Positions 40,551 to 51,717 are shown, numbered from the stretch's first letter. The stretch: 60,730 nucleotides of DNA from Brevibacillus panacihumi (GCF_003710985.1 NZ_RHHT01000048.1:1-60730); one strand, 5' to 3'. Notes: generated from the sequence alone by a model not told the origin. Numbers and translations: made by a program.

Positions 40551-40779
40551 TCCCCCTCTGTTCTTCTGATATCAGCTTAAGAAGATAAGGGGTGTATACT
40601 CAAATCCAATTTTGGGGCTTAAGAGCCAGAACACACGTTACCCATGTGCAGGGGCTATCTTTTTGAGGATAGATTCAATGTACTCCTTAGTACCAATTGT
40701 ATACAATTTCCATCCTTATTAATGGCAGAGCATAATAGGAAGCAACATCTTGTTAGCGTTACTTTGGAATAGTCCACCT

Positions 40780-41067
40780 TTAATTTAGAGGTTCTATAGA
40801 AACAAGCTTCGGCGATCCTATAAAGCTAGACTCATACTCTACAAAATATTCTTCGTTCACATTAATTAATTTCGTAATAACCCTCGGGACATTAATAGTT
40901 GTTTTCACGTTGAGCTGATCCTTAATTACCATGAAGTCATTGCTAACCTCTATTACTTTTACGACTGCTACTGTCTTTTCCTTAAAATAAATACTCCATA
41001 TTAGTAAAAGCACCATCATTACAAGAAACAATGTACCCAAAAAAACAATAAGTTTTTTCTTTTTCAT
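40780..41067 (-). CDS. Membrane-anchored hypothetical protein
   Basis: A 95-residue protein: four Lys at the start, one hydrophobic segment (residues 6-27), then an extracytoplasmic beta-rich part of 65 residues. AAAGGGGA lies nine bases before the ATG. No family is recognised. Divergent from the secreted protein gene at 41156, with a shared 88-base AT-rich gap. AT-rich codons differ from the core genes, suggesting acquired DNA. Confidence 0.65.
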   Translation of the reverse strand: MKKKKLIVFLGTLFLVMMVLLLIWSIYFKEKTVAVVKVIEVSNDFMVIKDQLNVKTTINVPRVITKLINVNEEYFVEYESSFIGSPKLVSIEPLN

Positions 41068-41155
41068 TTACAAATCCCCTTTATTATCCAAGTATTGACA
41101 ATTTTTTATGACATGGTTATGATTCCAATATACCATATATTAGGGGGTTTTCAAA

Positions 41156-42184
41156 ATGATTCCTTTTCTGAAGAAAAAATTCATAGCTATTCTAGTTGCA
41201 ACTGTTACACTGACTAGCTTGATCCCATTTACTGTAAGTGCGGCCAGCAAAGACTTTAAAGAGATTGAAGAAGAGGTTAGTTTTGACATGGTTAAGGTCG
41301 GCGATCTCGATGTAACAGTTTATGAAGACGGAAGGGTGAAAGGTCTCGGAAAATCGAAATCCCAAAGGATTTCAAAAAACGAACGAAAAAAAATACTTAA
41401 GATAATGGGTTTTTCTGAAAAAGAGATTGATACTTTACCAGAGGAAATGCAAGAGGAATTGTTAGCTGAAGGTGGCGTTAAAGTGGACTCGGAAGTTGAG
41501 TATGAACCAACTATCTATACTGATCTAGATGGAGTTCAACACGTCGTCAATGAAAAAAACAAAGAAAAAATTAAAAAAATTGCAAAGAAAGATTTTGAAA
41601 AACTACAAGAAATGGGATTGGTAAACGAAGATGTTACGGGAGATGTAACGATTGCTGGAACTGAAATTGGTGATTATGAGGATGGAGATTTTAGAGGCTG
41701 GGGTTATATTATCTATCATGGTATAGAGGATAGTGAATATGAATATTCTTACTACACTAAATTTGAATGGAGTTCACGTCCTACACTTTATTTTACTGAT
41801 CGAGTAGCGCATGCTTGGCAATACCATACAACATCGATAAGAACAAGCGCTGATTATGATGTGACTTATTTTAGTAGTAGCGGTAGAAAACTTGGAAGTA
41901 TTGATTATGATCCAGATACTGAGCAGGATGTCTACGGTTCACTTGCAGAAATTGATATTGACTATCATGAAGGAATACATGATGGCTATCTGAAAGATAA
42001 GGTGCGTATACCTAAATCTCACAAAGGAGAAACAGGGACGTTTGTATCTAGATATGTACACTCAAGTGCACCTAAATATGTTGATGGTTTTAGTATAGGC
42101 TATGGGCCGATATCTATTACAATTAAAGGCGCGAACTGGGTATATCCTTGGAGAAACAAATTTACGATAGGAAAAGACTATTAA
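41156..42184 (+). CDS. Secreted hypothetical protein
   Basis: A 342-residue protein with a clear signal peptide (residues 1-29, likely cut after VSA). Residues 30-150 are very charged and helical (Lys/Glu-rich). The second half, from about 170, is Tyr/Ser-rich and looks like a beta-sandwich ending in TIKGANWVYPWRNKFTIG. No Cys, no sorting motif and no catalytic motif are visible. GGGGG lies nine bases before the ATG. Not recognised; possibly a wall-associated or toxin-like secreted protein, but that is a guess. Confidence 0.75.
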   Translation: MIPFLKKKFIAILVATVTLTSLIPFTVSAASKDFKEIEEEVSFDMVKVGDLDVTVYEDGRVKGLGKSKSQRISKNERKKILKIMGFSEKEIDTLPEEMQEELLAEGGVKVDSEVEYEPTIYTDLDGVQHVVNEKNKEKIKKIAKKDFEKLQEMGLVNEDVTGDVTIAGTEIGDYEDGDFRGWGYIIYHGIEDSEYEYSYYTKFEWSSRPTLYFTDRVAHAWQYHTTSIRTSADYDVTYFSSSGRKLGSIDYDPDTEQDVYGSLAEIDIDYHEGIHDGYLKDKVRIPKSHKGETGTFVSRYVHSSAPKYVDGFSIGYGPISITIKGANWVYPWRNKFTIGKDY

Positions 42185-42281
42185 TGCTCCATTAATCTGT
42201 AGCCTTTTAATTCCCTAATCAAAATATTTTAAGTTTGTAGAAATACCTTACAGACACCAGTTGATCTTTGTTGCCATATAG

Positions 42282-42310
42282 CTCTCCGATAAGTTCGGAG
42301 AGTTTTATTT
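42282..42310 (+). terminator. Terminator after the secreted protein gene
   Basis: CTCTCCGA pairs with TTCGGAGAG and TTTTATTTT follows, 98 bases after the stop. Confidence 0.65.
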
Positions 42311-43190
42311 TATTCGTCTGGTTGCCCCAGCAATGACAATCAAGGTAGCGGAATCCCATTCTTGATCGTAATTCTTAAATAGCTAATAGCGAATACTGGA
42401 ATACTTTTTGAACATAGCCTGTATGGGGAAAAACTTGTCCTTCATGCTCAATTGTTCAAACTCTTCTCTGACAACAACATGATGCACATTCGCGTATCTC
42501 TGTTCAATCTTGTAACTATGAGCGGTTTAACCCCTCAAAATTTGAGTTATTCTCCCTTAATCTCGCTGCTTTGTATACTTGCCTCCTTCTTCAATTCTTG
42601 GGGAGTCTAGGACGGGACAAGTCTAGCGTCCAGGAGTACGCTTGACCTTGTCCCGTCATCTTTTTCAGCGAGTTTGAAGAAAGAAATGCTGTGCCATTTC
42701 ATGGTCACTTTATACCTTAACAACATATGACTTTAACCATATTTTTGCCACAGTGGCAAGGTTATGCTTTAAAAAACTTTAGGCGAACATATGCTTTAAA
42801 GTTTTTTATTTATTTATATTCGAGCATAGCTTTCAATGCAAATAAGTTCTACAAGCTGAATAAAGACTCGAGTCTAACCTAGAAGTACTGAAGCAATTAA
42901 AGTGACAGGTTGATAAACTGGAAAAAGAATCCCTTAAAGAGTTAGTCACAAAAAAGGTTTTTACCCTGTCGAGGTGCGGCTGGCGAGCTATTTGTGTCGG
43001 TGTCCACTTACGATACGGATGCCGAACTGAAAGAGCCACTGAACAAAGCGACCTTGATAAATAGAGAGAATTTGCTACCAGCTATCGTCATCTCAATCGG
43101 TTACTACAGCAGTTTTTATACGGAGGTAGGAACGCTATAAAAAAACCAGTCGATACACATAAATCATGTGCCCGCCTGGTTTCATCACGT
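42311..43190. other. Long intergenic stretch with hairpins, no gene seen
   Basis: About 880 bases without a convincing gene. A hairpin GACGGGACAAG/CTTGTCCCGTC spans about 42611-42658 before TCTTTTT. A second, AAAAAACTTTA/TAAAGTTTTTT, spans about 42772-42806. Frames between 42830 and 43140 are short and interrupted. It may hold decayed mobile DNA, but I recognise no protein. Confidence 0.5.
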
Positions 43191-43844
43191 TTACAAAGCT
43201 GTATTCGCTACAAGCTCTGCGAGCCGCTCCTTTATATTCCCCGTACAAACTCCCCCATGATACGCGACGACCGTCTCGATATCCAAATCCGCAAGCTTGG
43301 CGATCGACTGCAGCGCAGACGCTTTGTCCGGGGTAAAAGCGGGATTGAATGTCATGAGCAGTCCGTCTTGTGCCGTGAGCGCATCACCTGCGATCAACGT
43401 CTTGCTGGGAAGATGATACAAGGACACATGATCCGGGGAGTGGCCTGGGGTATAGACGACACGGATTCCGCCGCAGTCGGGCAACAGATCTCCATCGGTC
43501 AGGGCATGGTCGACATTGACAGGTGTAGCGAAACTGCCGCTTTTGATCAATGGAATCTGTCCAGCAAGGTAAGGAACGGCTGCTTCGTGTGCCAGCACCT
43601 GGATGTTCCCCTCAAAGGCATCGACGATTTCCGGGAGACTGCCGATATGATCCCGGTCTTGATGGGTAATGATGATTTTCTTCAGTTTTGAAAAGGGAAT
43701 GCCTTCTTCTGCGAGAACAGTCTTGATCAGCTCCAGCTGTCCCGGAATTCCCGTGTCTACCAGGATGGCTCCTTCCTCATCCCACAGCACCGCCGTATGA
43801 ACCACGAACAAACCGTCATCGACTTTCATCTCCAGCTTGATCAC
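43191..43844 (-). CDS. MBL-fold metallo-hydrolase
   Basis: A 217-residue protein from GTG at 43844, which follows GGGAAGGA at six bases and gives the usual VIKLEMKVDDGLF start; longer in-frame starts exist at 43883 and 43955. The metal motif THQDRDHIG corresponds to HxHxDH with Gln in place of the usual middle residue, YTPGHSPDH and GDAL supply further ligands, and YHGG the last His. Members hydrolyse thioesters, lactones or similar bonds; the substrate is unknown. Divergent from the regulator gene at 44084. Confidence 0.85.
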   Translation of the reverse strand: MIKLEMKVDDGLFVVHTAVLWDEEGAILVDTGIPGQLELIKTVLAEEGIPFSKLKKIIITHQDRDHIGSLPEIVDAFEGNIQVLAHEAAVPYLAGQIPLIKSGSFATPVNVDHALTDGDLLPDCGGIRVVYTPGHSPDHVSLYHLPSKTLIAGDALTAQDGLLMTFNPAFTPDKASALQSIAKLADLDIETVVAYHGGVCTGNIKERLAELVANTAL

Positions 43845-44023
43845 TTTGATTCCTTCCCTAGTCTCCAATACTGCCACCTCCATGGATCGGATAAAGACTT
43901 CATGTAAATTCCCTAAAAGGTGCCGAAAACCTTCTATGAATATGTCTTCCATCACAAAGAGCTTGAAAAAAATAGAACAACCCGCAATATACAGATCCCG
44001 GAAAAAAAGGATGACACACTAGC

Positions 44024-44078
44024 TTTCCTACTTCCAACATGTATACAATGTATTAAGAATCTTGGGGAAAGTAGGAAA
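44024..44078. promoter_or_regulatory. 10-bp inverted repeat before the regulator gene
   Basis: TTTCCTACTT (44024-44033) and AAGTAGGAAA (44069-44078) are perfect inverted arms flanking a TACAAT-like box. The right arm covers the GTAGGA ribosome binding region of the gene at 44084, so pairing could block translation, or it may be an operator. Confidence 0.5.
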
Positions 44079-44083
44079 ACGGA

Positions 44084-45376
44084 ATGTATAGAATCGGTGT
44101 TGTCGGGCCGCATCTCTCTGTCGGTCGGATTCTGGATGTGGCGAAAGAATTTGAGCAGATGATGGAGTTTATTCCCTATCCGTACGAATCGTTTAAAAAT
44201 ACGCCCGAGATTGTTCTGGAGCATGACCATCATGTGGACGTGTGGCTCTTTTCGGCACAGATTCCGTACAGAATTGCGCGAAAGACGCTGGGATCGGATG
44301 AAAACATGATGCATATTCAACACTCGGAGGCCAGTCTGTATAAATGCTTTCTCAACATGGCCTGTGAGCTGGGGACCTATATGGATCGGGTAAGCATCGA
44401 TGAGATTGACACCTCGGACCCGGAGGAAGCCATCTCGCAATTGGAGAACGTCCCGAGCCAGATTTATATGAAACTATATGACGAAGAGACAGATCTGAAG
44501 GAATTGCTGCAATTCCATCTGGATCTCTGGAATGCTGGAAAGACGGACGGAGCGATTACCTGCTTTCAATTTGTCTACCAGTCGTTGCGTGAAGCGGGAG
44601 TGCCAACTTATTGGATTTCGCCGACCCGTATGGAGATTCGCAAGACGCTTCGGATTCTTGCGGAAAAGGTCAGGACCATCTATTTCAAGGATACGCAAAT
44701 CGGCGTGGTGATCATGGAAATCGAGCAGTTCGACAAGATTGCCCAAAAGGCGAAAAGCCCCTACCATCTCCAGTATCAGGAGCTGCGCTGGAAAGAGGCC
44801 CTGCTGCGGCTCTGCGAAAAGCTGGATGGCTCGCTGCTGGAAAAAGGATATGGCCGCTATGTGATCTTCAGTTCCCGCGGGGCGATTGAGAGAGAGCTGA
44901 CAATGGTGCAAAACACGGTTTTCCAGCTATCACTGGAATCGGAAACGACTGCAGCGGTGGGCATCGGGTTTGGAGAGACGGTTTTTACGGCGGAGGTCAA
45001 TGCTCGACAGGCGATCCAGTACTCGAAGGAAAAGGCAGAACGAGGCATGATTATCGTGCAAGAAAATGGTACGATCAGCGAATCGGTCGGGAAGGAAGAG
45101 ATTACGTACTCCTTCCGCATGGATGATAAGGATTTATTGGAGAAGCTGAAAAAAGGAAACATCAGCGTGAAAACCTATAACAAGATCGAAGCACTGATCC
45201 GCCGGATGGCCTGGAGTGATTTCACCATAAAAGACCTAGCCACCCACCTCTATCTGGACGAACGGAATGCGCGCAGGATTGTCGCTATGCTGTGCGAAGT
45301 GGAGCTGGCGGAATGCATCGGCGAGGAATCGAACTCAACACGGGGCCGTCCTAGTAAAATATATCGCTTGGTATAA
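44084..45376 (+). CDS. Regulator with degenerate cyclase-like domain and C-terminal winged helix
   Basis: A 430-residue cytoplasmic protein. Residues 1-150 look like an alpha/beta sensor domain (MYRIGVVGPHLSVGRILDVA). Residues about 200-340 resemble a palm/GGDEF-like nucleotide cyclase fold (GVVIMEIEQFDKIAQKA, GYGRYVIFSSRGA, TAAVGIGFGETVFTAEVNARQA) without the GGDEF signature. Residues 365-430 form a winged helix (FTIKDLATHLYLDERNARRI, then RGRPSKIYRL). It precedes the amino-acid importer and argH and is likely their regulator. Family name is not recognised with certainty. It ends at a strong terminator. Confidence 0.75.
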   Translation: MYRIGVVGPHLSVGRILDVAKEFEQMMEFIPYPYESFKNTPEIVLEHDHHVDVWLFSAQIPYRIARKTLGSDENMMHIQHSEASLYKCFLNMACELGTYMDRVSIDEIDTSDPEEAISQLENVPSQIYMKLYDEETDLKELLQFHLDLWNAGKTDGAITCFQFVYQSLREAGVPTYWISPTRMEIRKTLRILAEKVRTIYFKDTQIGVVIMEIEQFDKIAQKAKSPYHLQYQELRWKEALLRLCEKLDGSLLEKGYGRYVIFSSRGAIERELTMVQNTVFQLSLESETTAAVGIGFGETVFTAEVNARQAIQYSKEKAERGMIIVQENGTISESVGKEEITYSFRMDDKDLLEKLKKGNISVKTYNKIEALIRRMAWSDFTIKDLATHLYLDERNARRIVAMLCEVELAECIGEESNSTRGRPSKIYRLV

Positions 45377-45408
45377 TCATTCGTTTCAATGAATGATTAT
45401 TTTTTTTA
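45375..45408 (+). terminator. Terminator after the regulator gene
   Basis: AATCATTC pairs with GAATGATT and eight T follow. Confidence 0.85.
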
Positions 45409-45427
45409 GATTCTTTGAAAAAATCCG

Positions 45428-45456
45428 TTGATATGTCAGAGTGATGCGAGTACAAT
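45428..45456 (+). promoter_or_regulatory. Promoter of the amino-acid importer operon
   Basis: TTGATA, 17 bases, TACAAT. A leader of about 130 bases follows before the first gene. Confidence 0.65.
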
Positions 45457-45482
45457 CATTTACAGGGTATTTACCCTTAACT

Positions 45483-45508
45483 AACCCGAAAATAGGACAT
45501 CTCGGGTT
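45483..45508. promoter_or_regulatory. Palindrome in the importer leader
   Basis: AACCCGA-N12-TCGGGTT lies about 27 bases downstream of the -10 box, a position suited to a repressor operator or an RNA stem. No riboswitch class is recognised. Confidence 0.45.
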
Positions 45509-45592
45509 CAACAGCGGTGACAGCTTTCGTAGTGCCAATTTTTGGCGTGTAGAAGTTGGACATACACAAGATTACTAAGGGGGAAGCGTTTG

Positions 45593-46420
45593 ATGAAAAA
45601 GGCAATAATCGTGATGTTATCCTTTCTTCTTATGGCCGTAACAGGTTGTTCGCAACAAGCCGGTGCCGGACCGGAACAAAAGGCGCCATCGACCATTCAG
45701 AAGGTAAAAGACAAGAAGAAGCTTGTGGTGGGTACAGGTTCAGCCTATATGCCGTTTGAGATGAAGGACAAGCAGGGCAACTTTATCGGGTATGACATCG
45801 ACATGATGACGGCATTGGGCAAAGCGCTTGGCGTTGAAGTGGAATTTAAGCAAATGAAATTCAGCGGGTTGATTCCAGCCCTGCAAACTGGCGATATCGA
45901 CATGGCGGTTTCGGCGATGACCATTCGCGGCGATCGCGCGCTTTCTGTCAGCTTCTCCAACCCGTACTATTCGACAGGACAGGTATTCATGGTGCCGAAA
46001 ACGGACACGACTACCCAGTCCTGGCAAGATCTGGACAAGCCTGATAAAAAGATCGCCGTTTCCCAAGGGACTACAGGTGCGCTGTTAGCGAAGCAAATTT
46101 TCAAGCAAGCCAAAGTACTGGATTTCGAAGGCGTCCCTGCGGCTGCAATGGCAATGAATCAGGGACAAGCAGATGGTGTTGTCACAGAGGAAGTGGTTGT
46201 TCGTGAATATGAGCAAAACCCTTCTTTCCAGACAAGAGGGATTTACGACTTGATTTCTACTGACAATCTGGGAATTGCGGTTCCGCTCAACGACGTGGAA
46301 ACGGTCCTCTGGATTAATTCCTTCCTCGCTTCCTACAAAGGCAGTCTGGAAGATCAAGCTTCCATTGAAAAATGGTTCCACTCCAGTGATTGGAGAAGCG
46401 AAGTAGAAAAGAAAGAGTAG
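45593..46420 (+). CDS. Amino-acid ABC transporter substrate-binding lipoprotein
   Basis: A 275-residue lipoprotein with lipobox VTGC (Cys18) and a polar-amino-acid-binding fold: LVVGTGSAYMPFEMKDKQGN, GYDIDMMTALGKALG, MAVSAMTIRGDRA and the Gln/Gly segment AVSQGTTGA. Such receptors bind Gln, Arg, Cys or similar. The ATG at 45593 follows AGGGGGAAG. It is first of the operon with permease, ATPase and argH, which hints at arginine, citrulline or a related amino acid as cargo. Confidence 0.93.
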   Translation: MKKAIIVMLSFLLMAVTGCSQQAGAGPEQKAPSTIQKVKDKKKLVVGTGSAYMPFEMKDKQGNFIGYDIDMMTALGKALGVEVEFKQMKFSGLIPALQTGDIDMAVSAMTIRGDRALSVSFSNPYYSTGQVFMVPKTDTTTQSWQDLDKPDKKIAVSQGTTGALLAKQIFKQAKVLDFEGVPAAAMAMNQGQADGVVTEEVVVREYEQNPSFQTRGIYDLISTDNLGIAVPLNDVETVLWINSFLASYKGSLEDQASIEKWFHSSDWRSEVEKKE

Positions 46421-46524
46421 CGGAAAAATGAACTAGCATCTCTTACAGGGCGGGAAGGGTCCATTATGGCTCTTCCTCTCTTATTGTATGTTTTGGAAAA
46501 TACCAAGGAAATGGGGGTACATTC

Positions 46525-47184
46525 ATGGGTTACCAAATGGAATGGGGCGTGATTGCGGACAATCTTCCTCTTTTCTGGGAAGGGCTGCTGATAACGCTGA
46601 AAATCTCAGCGATGGCGCTCATCTTTAGTCTTCCAATCGGAATTGTGGCAGGCTTGTGCCGCATTTCCCGGAATCGGATTCTTTCCTTTATCGCCACTGC
46701 ATATGTGGAATTGATTCGCGGGATTCCTCTTCTCGTGTTGCTGCTGTGGATTTTCTTTGTACTGGGGAGATTCTTGCGCATCGATTCGTTCTGGGCTGCT
46801 GTACTTGGCTTGGCTATCTTCTCGGGCGCATTTGTGGCAGAAATTATTCGTGCCGGTATTCAATCCGTTCCGCGCGGACAAATGGAAGCTGCCCGTTCTT
46901 CGGGAATGAGCTACGTGCAGGCTATGCGCCTTGTGATTCTTCCGCAGGCTTTCCGCAAGGTGCTGCCTCCGCTTGCATCCCAGTTTATCATCCTGATCAA
47001 GGATTCTTCGCTCGCCTCGGTCATTTCCGTCGTGGACTTGAGTCTCGTGGGGAACAATCTGGTGGCGACCACCTTCCGCGTGCTTGAAATCTGGACCTTC
47101 ATCGCAGCTGTCTATTTTTGCATCACCTTTTCTCTCTCTCAAATCGTCCGTTATTTGGAACGGAAATACCGCGTGCATGAATAG
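46525..47184 (+). CDS. Amino-acid ABC transporter permease
   Basis: A 219-residue membrane protein with five helices of the HisM/GlnP type: GLLITLKISAMALIFSLPIG, ELIRGIPLLVLLLW, and the EAA loop EAARSSGMSYVQAMRLVILP that contacts the ATPase. GGGGGT lies eight bases before the ATG. Confidence 0.95.
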   Translation: MGYQMEWGVIADNLPLFWEGLLITLKISAMALIFSLPIGIVAGLCRISRNRILSFIATAYVELIRGIPLLVLLLWIFFVLGRFLRIDSFWAAVLGLAIFSGAFVAEIIRAGIQSVPRGQMEAARSSGMSYVQAMRLVILPQAFRKVLPPLASQFIILIKDSSLASVISVVDLSLVGNNLVATTFRVLEIWTFIAAVYFCITFSLSQIVRYLERKYRVHE

Positions 47185-47219
47185 CAGGTTATCGTGACGA
47201 AAGGAGGAATCATACCGAC

Positions 47220-47948
47220 ATGATTTCGATTAAGAATGTGACGAAAAGCTTTGGAACGGTAAAAGTACTTCATGATATCAATCTGGAAATTCCGCAATCG
47301 CAGGTGTTCGCCTTGATCGGCCCGAGCGGTGCGGGAAAAAGCACGCTGATCCGGACGATCAATGCGTTGGAGGACATTCAGGCGGGCGAGATTCTCGTAG
47401 ATGGGACCTCCGTACACGAGAAAAAAACAGATATCAACAAGCTGAGAGCCGATATCGGCTTCGTGTTTCAGTCGTTTAACCTGTACCCGCATCTGACCGC
47501 GCTGGAAAACGTAACTGTTGCTCCTATCAATGTAAAAGGGATTGGCAAAAAGGAAGCAGAGGAAAAAGGAAAAGAGCTTCTTGCCAGCCTTGGTTTGGGG
47601 GAGAAATTCGCCTCCTATCCAGGGCAGCTATCGGGTGGACAGCAGCAACGGGTCGCGATTGCCCGCGCATTGGCGATGGATCCAAAGGTTATGTTGTTTG
47701 ACGAGCCTACCTCGGCGCTTGATCCGGAAATGGTAAAGGAAGTATTAGACGCAATCCGCAAGCTGGCAGGTACGGGGATGACCATGGCAGTTGTCACGCA
47801 CGAGATGGGCTTTGCCAAGGAAATCTGCAATCAAATCGTCTTTATGGCGGAGGGAAGGATTGTCGAGGTGGCACCGCCTGCGGAGTTTTTCAGCAATCCG
47901 AAGACGGATCGGGCACAGGATTTCTTGGGCAAGGTGCTGAATCACTAG
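47220..47948 (+). CDS. Amino-acid ABC transporter ATP-binding protein
   Basis: A 242-residue GlnQ-type ATPase: Walker A GPSGAGKST (residues 34-42), Q-loop GFVFQSFNLYPH, signature QLSGGQQQR, Walker B MLFDEPTSALDP and H-loop VTHEMGFA. AAAGGAGG precedes the start. It is 24 bases upstream of argH, so both are likely on one message. Confidence 0.96.
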   Translation: MISIKNVTKSFGTVKVLHDINLEIPQSQVFALIGPSGAGKSTLIRTINALEDIQAGEILVDGTSVHEKKTDINKLRADIGFVFQSFNLYPHLTALENVTVAPINVKGIGKKEAEEKGKELLASLGLGEKFASYPGQLSGGQQQRVAIARALAMDPKVMLFDEPTSALDPEMVKEVLDAIRKLAGTGMTMAVVTHEMGFAKEICNQIVFMAEGRIVEVAPPAEFFSNPKTDRAQDFLGKVLNH

Positions 47949-47972
47949 ACGAATAATCAGGAGTGAACATAG

Positions 47973-49394
<1,422 letters not shown>

Positions 49395-49406
49395 ATAGGA
49401 AGATAT

Positions 49407-49441
49407 AATGCCCACGCTTGAACAAAGCGGGGCATTTTTTT
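49407..49441 (+). terminator. Terminator of argH
   Basis: AATGCCCACGC and GCGGGGCATT form the stem around TTGAACAAA and T8 follows. Nearly the same hairpin recurs at 53321. Confidence 0.85.
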
Positions 49442-49612
49442 TATGCCCAGAGATAGTTGGGGAAAAACTTGTAGCTTTTTGGTAATTTAGCCCTCTAAAA
49501 AAAGGGTGATTTTTACCAAGAAGAAGTATTTCATATAATCTAAAATGAAACAAACTACATATTATGACAAAATAAGGTAAAACTCAAAATATTTTCTACA
49601 GGAGTGTATTTC

Positions 49613-51715
49613 ATGGAAAAGATCATATCTTGTTGGAAAATAGAGCTACTAATCCTTTTTCGTAATGTATGGACATGGGCAACTCTATTACTGTCTTTAA
49701 CAATGGTTGGAATTCAATTTTATAGTAGAGTGGTCACAGATGATCCAGGGGGAGCATTAATTTCAACAGCCTTTATTGTCCAAGGTGGACTGTTTGTTAG
49801 CATGATATTTGGACTTTACCTTATACGAAGCGAGGTTCTGTCTTCTTCGGATGAAATGTTTTACGTAATACCCAACGGATATAGTGGGAAATTATTCGGA
49901 AAATGCTTAGCGTTATTATCAGCAATTGTTCTATTTATTTTCCTATCTGTACTGATATTGTATTTGCTTTACTATATTTTTGAGATACCTTTTATTTTTT
50001 ATTGGAAGTCTATTCCTTACCTGACTTTATATTGGGCAATACCCTTTTTCATTGCAGGAATCATAGGAATGATGGTAGGAACCTATCAAAATTCTAGAAT
50101 CGTTTATCCCATATTGATACTGGCAGCACTATTGATGGGACCACTTAATGTACCTATCACAGAAAATGTTATGGCACTTTTGCATACAGATTTAACACCA
50201 ATTATGGGTTTCTTAAACCTAGGTCAGACTGATCCAAATTCACCTTTTGATCCAGTATACGGATTACCTATGGAAATTCACCGTTGGTTGCAAAAAGGGT
50301 TATGGCTGATTACTGTTGTTTTCTTGTTTTCACTCCGGACAATCCAAATCAATTATCAAAGATTCCCGAAGTGGGGATTACTATTATTGCCCGGGTTTTT
50401 CATAGCAATGTTTCCTTTCATATATTTATTTTTACAAGAAGAACAGGTAGTAAAGACAGGTATTGAAGTAGATTCAGTACGAAAATATGATCTTAACTAC
50501 TACACAATGAACACGAAAGCAAATTTCAAAAATATGGATAGTGTAATCGAATCGTACGAAATAGATGTAAAATCTTTTCGTAATCTCAAGGTTCGGACAA
50601 AAATGAAAGTAAAGCCCTTAAAAGAAACCAATCATCTTGTATTTACTCTTTATCATCAATTAAAGGTACAAAGTGTTACAACAGAAAATAATACAGATTT
50701 GATCTTTCATCAAATGGGGGATCAAGTCAAAGTTATATTCCCCGAACTCTTACCGGCTGAAAAACTGCAGACAATCATTATCAACTATGAGGGAACCAGT
50801 TCTCAATATTATTTTGCAAATGAACAAGCCGTGATGCTCCCGAGTTATTTTCCTTGGTTGCCTATTGCGGGTTCCTATCAAGCAATGACAGCAGAAGGAT
50901 TGCAATTAAGGCGTTATCCGCTATTACCCAATCATTCAACTGAATACGTTTTACGTTATTCTGGACCGGAACCATTGCATACAAACCTCTCGATAAAAGG
51001 AGAGGGAGTATGGAGTGGAAAAGTCCCAAATGGCTTAACCATTGTGAGTGGGATGCTAACAGAAACGACAATTCGTAAAACGAAAATCGTTTATCCGATA
51101 TCCCTTTATAAAATGATTCATACCGTTCCGGAATATGTAGACAAAGTAGAAGTGATAAGAAATAACATTCAATCTGATTTTTCTATGCAAAGATTTTCTG
51201 ATATCTCGACCGTTTATTTACTCTCGATCCCTAATGAATCAATGACATTTCCATTAAATATTTGGAGTCTTGACGACCATATGATTATTGGAGTCAACCA
51301 AATGTACAATAATGGCGACCTTTTACACAATGAATTATTTCTTGTTCCGTCTGTCCTGTCCTCCATGATTAGAAGTTCCAACATTGTAAATCAAAAGATG
51401 GAAATGCAAACCTTATTCCTCGAATCCTACAGTTACTGGTATAGCCTAAGAGATAAGTCTAACTTCAATAATGAGATACCCTTAATGAAACAACATCTAA
51501 AGTTCTATAAAACCATTCCAACAAGCAGAGAAGAGACAAAAGCGAAATATAAGCAAAAAGCTTTCGTTACGGAAGAGATTATCAGATTTATTGACAATAA
51601 CAAACATAACGAAAAACTCCTTCGAGCTTTTTTTCAAAATTGGTTAGATAGGCTTGATCAGAATGAACCAATGAATGAAAACGATATACTAGAAATGTTT
51701 GATAGGAGGGTTTGA
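49613..51715 (+). CDS. ABC-2 type permease with large extracytoplasmic domain
   Basis: A 700-residue protein. Residues 1-280 contain about seven membrane helices in ABC-2 permease style (IVLFIFLSVLILYLLYYIF, YLTLYWAIPFFIAGIIGM). From about residue 285 one chain of some 400 residues is predicted outside the membrane. It has beta-strand-rich segments that loosely resemble the non-catalytic start of M1-type peptidases. I find no HEXXH zinc motif, so peptidase activity is not supported. ATG follows AGGAG. It is followed immediately by its ATPase. A weak TATAAT lies at 49534. Function: probably export or protection against an antimicrobial, by analogy only. Confidence 0.75.
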   Translation: MEKIISCWKIELLILFRNVWTWATLLLSLTMVGIQFYSRVVTDDPGGALISTAFIVQGGLFVSMIFGLYLIRSEVLSSSDEMFYVIPNGYSGKLFGKCLALLSAIVLFIFLSVLILYLLYYIFEIPFIFYWKSIPYLTLYWAIPFFIAGIIGMMVGTYQNSRIVYPILILAALLMGPLNVPITENVMALLHTDLTPIMGFLNLGQTDPNSPFDPVYGLPMEIHRWLQKGLWLITVVFLFSLRTIQINYQRFPKWGLLLLPGFFIAMFPFIYLFLQEEQVVKTGIEVDSVRKYDLNYYTMNTKANFKNMDSVIESYEIDVKSFRNLKVRTKMKVKPLKETNHLVFTLYHQLKVQSVTTENNTDLIFHQMGDQVKVIFPELLPAEKLQTIIINYEGTSSQYYFANEQAVMLPSYFPWLPIAGSYQAMTAEGLQLRRYPLLPNHSTEYVLRYSGPEPLHTNLSIKGEGVWSGKVPNGLTIVSGMLTETTIRKTKIVYPISLYKMIHTVPEYVDKVEVIRNNIQSDFSMQRFSDISTVYLLSIPNESMTFPLNIWSLDDHMIIGVNQMYNNGDLLHNELFLVPSVLSSMIRSSNIVNQKMEMQTLFLESYSYWYSLRDKSNFNNEIPLMKQHLKFYKTIPTSREETKAKYKQKAFVTEEIIRFIDNNKHNEKLLRAFFQNWLDRLDQNEPMNENDILEMFDRRV

Positions 51716-51717
51716 AA

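Noticed and set aside
49613..51715. Classifying the large permease as an M1 aminopeptidase fusion
   Set aside because: No HEXXH motif or distal Glu is visible in the outer domain.
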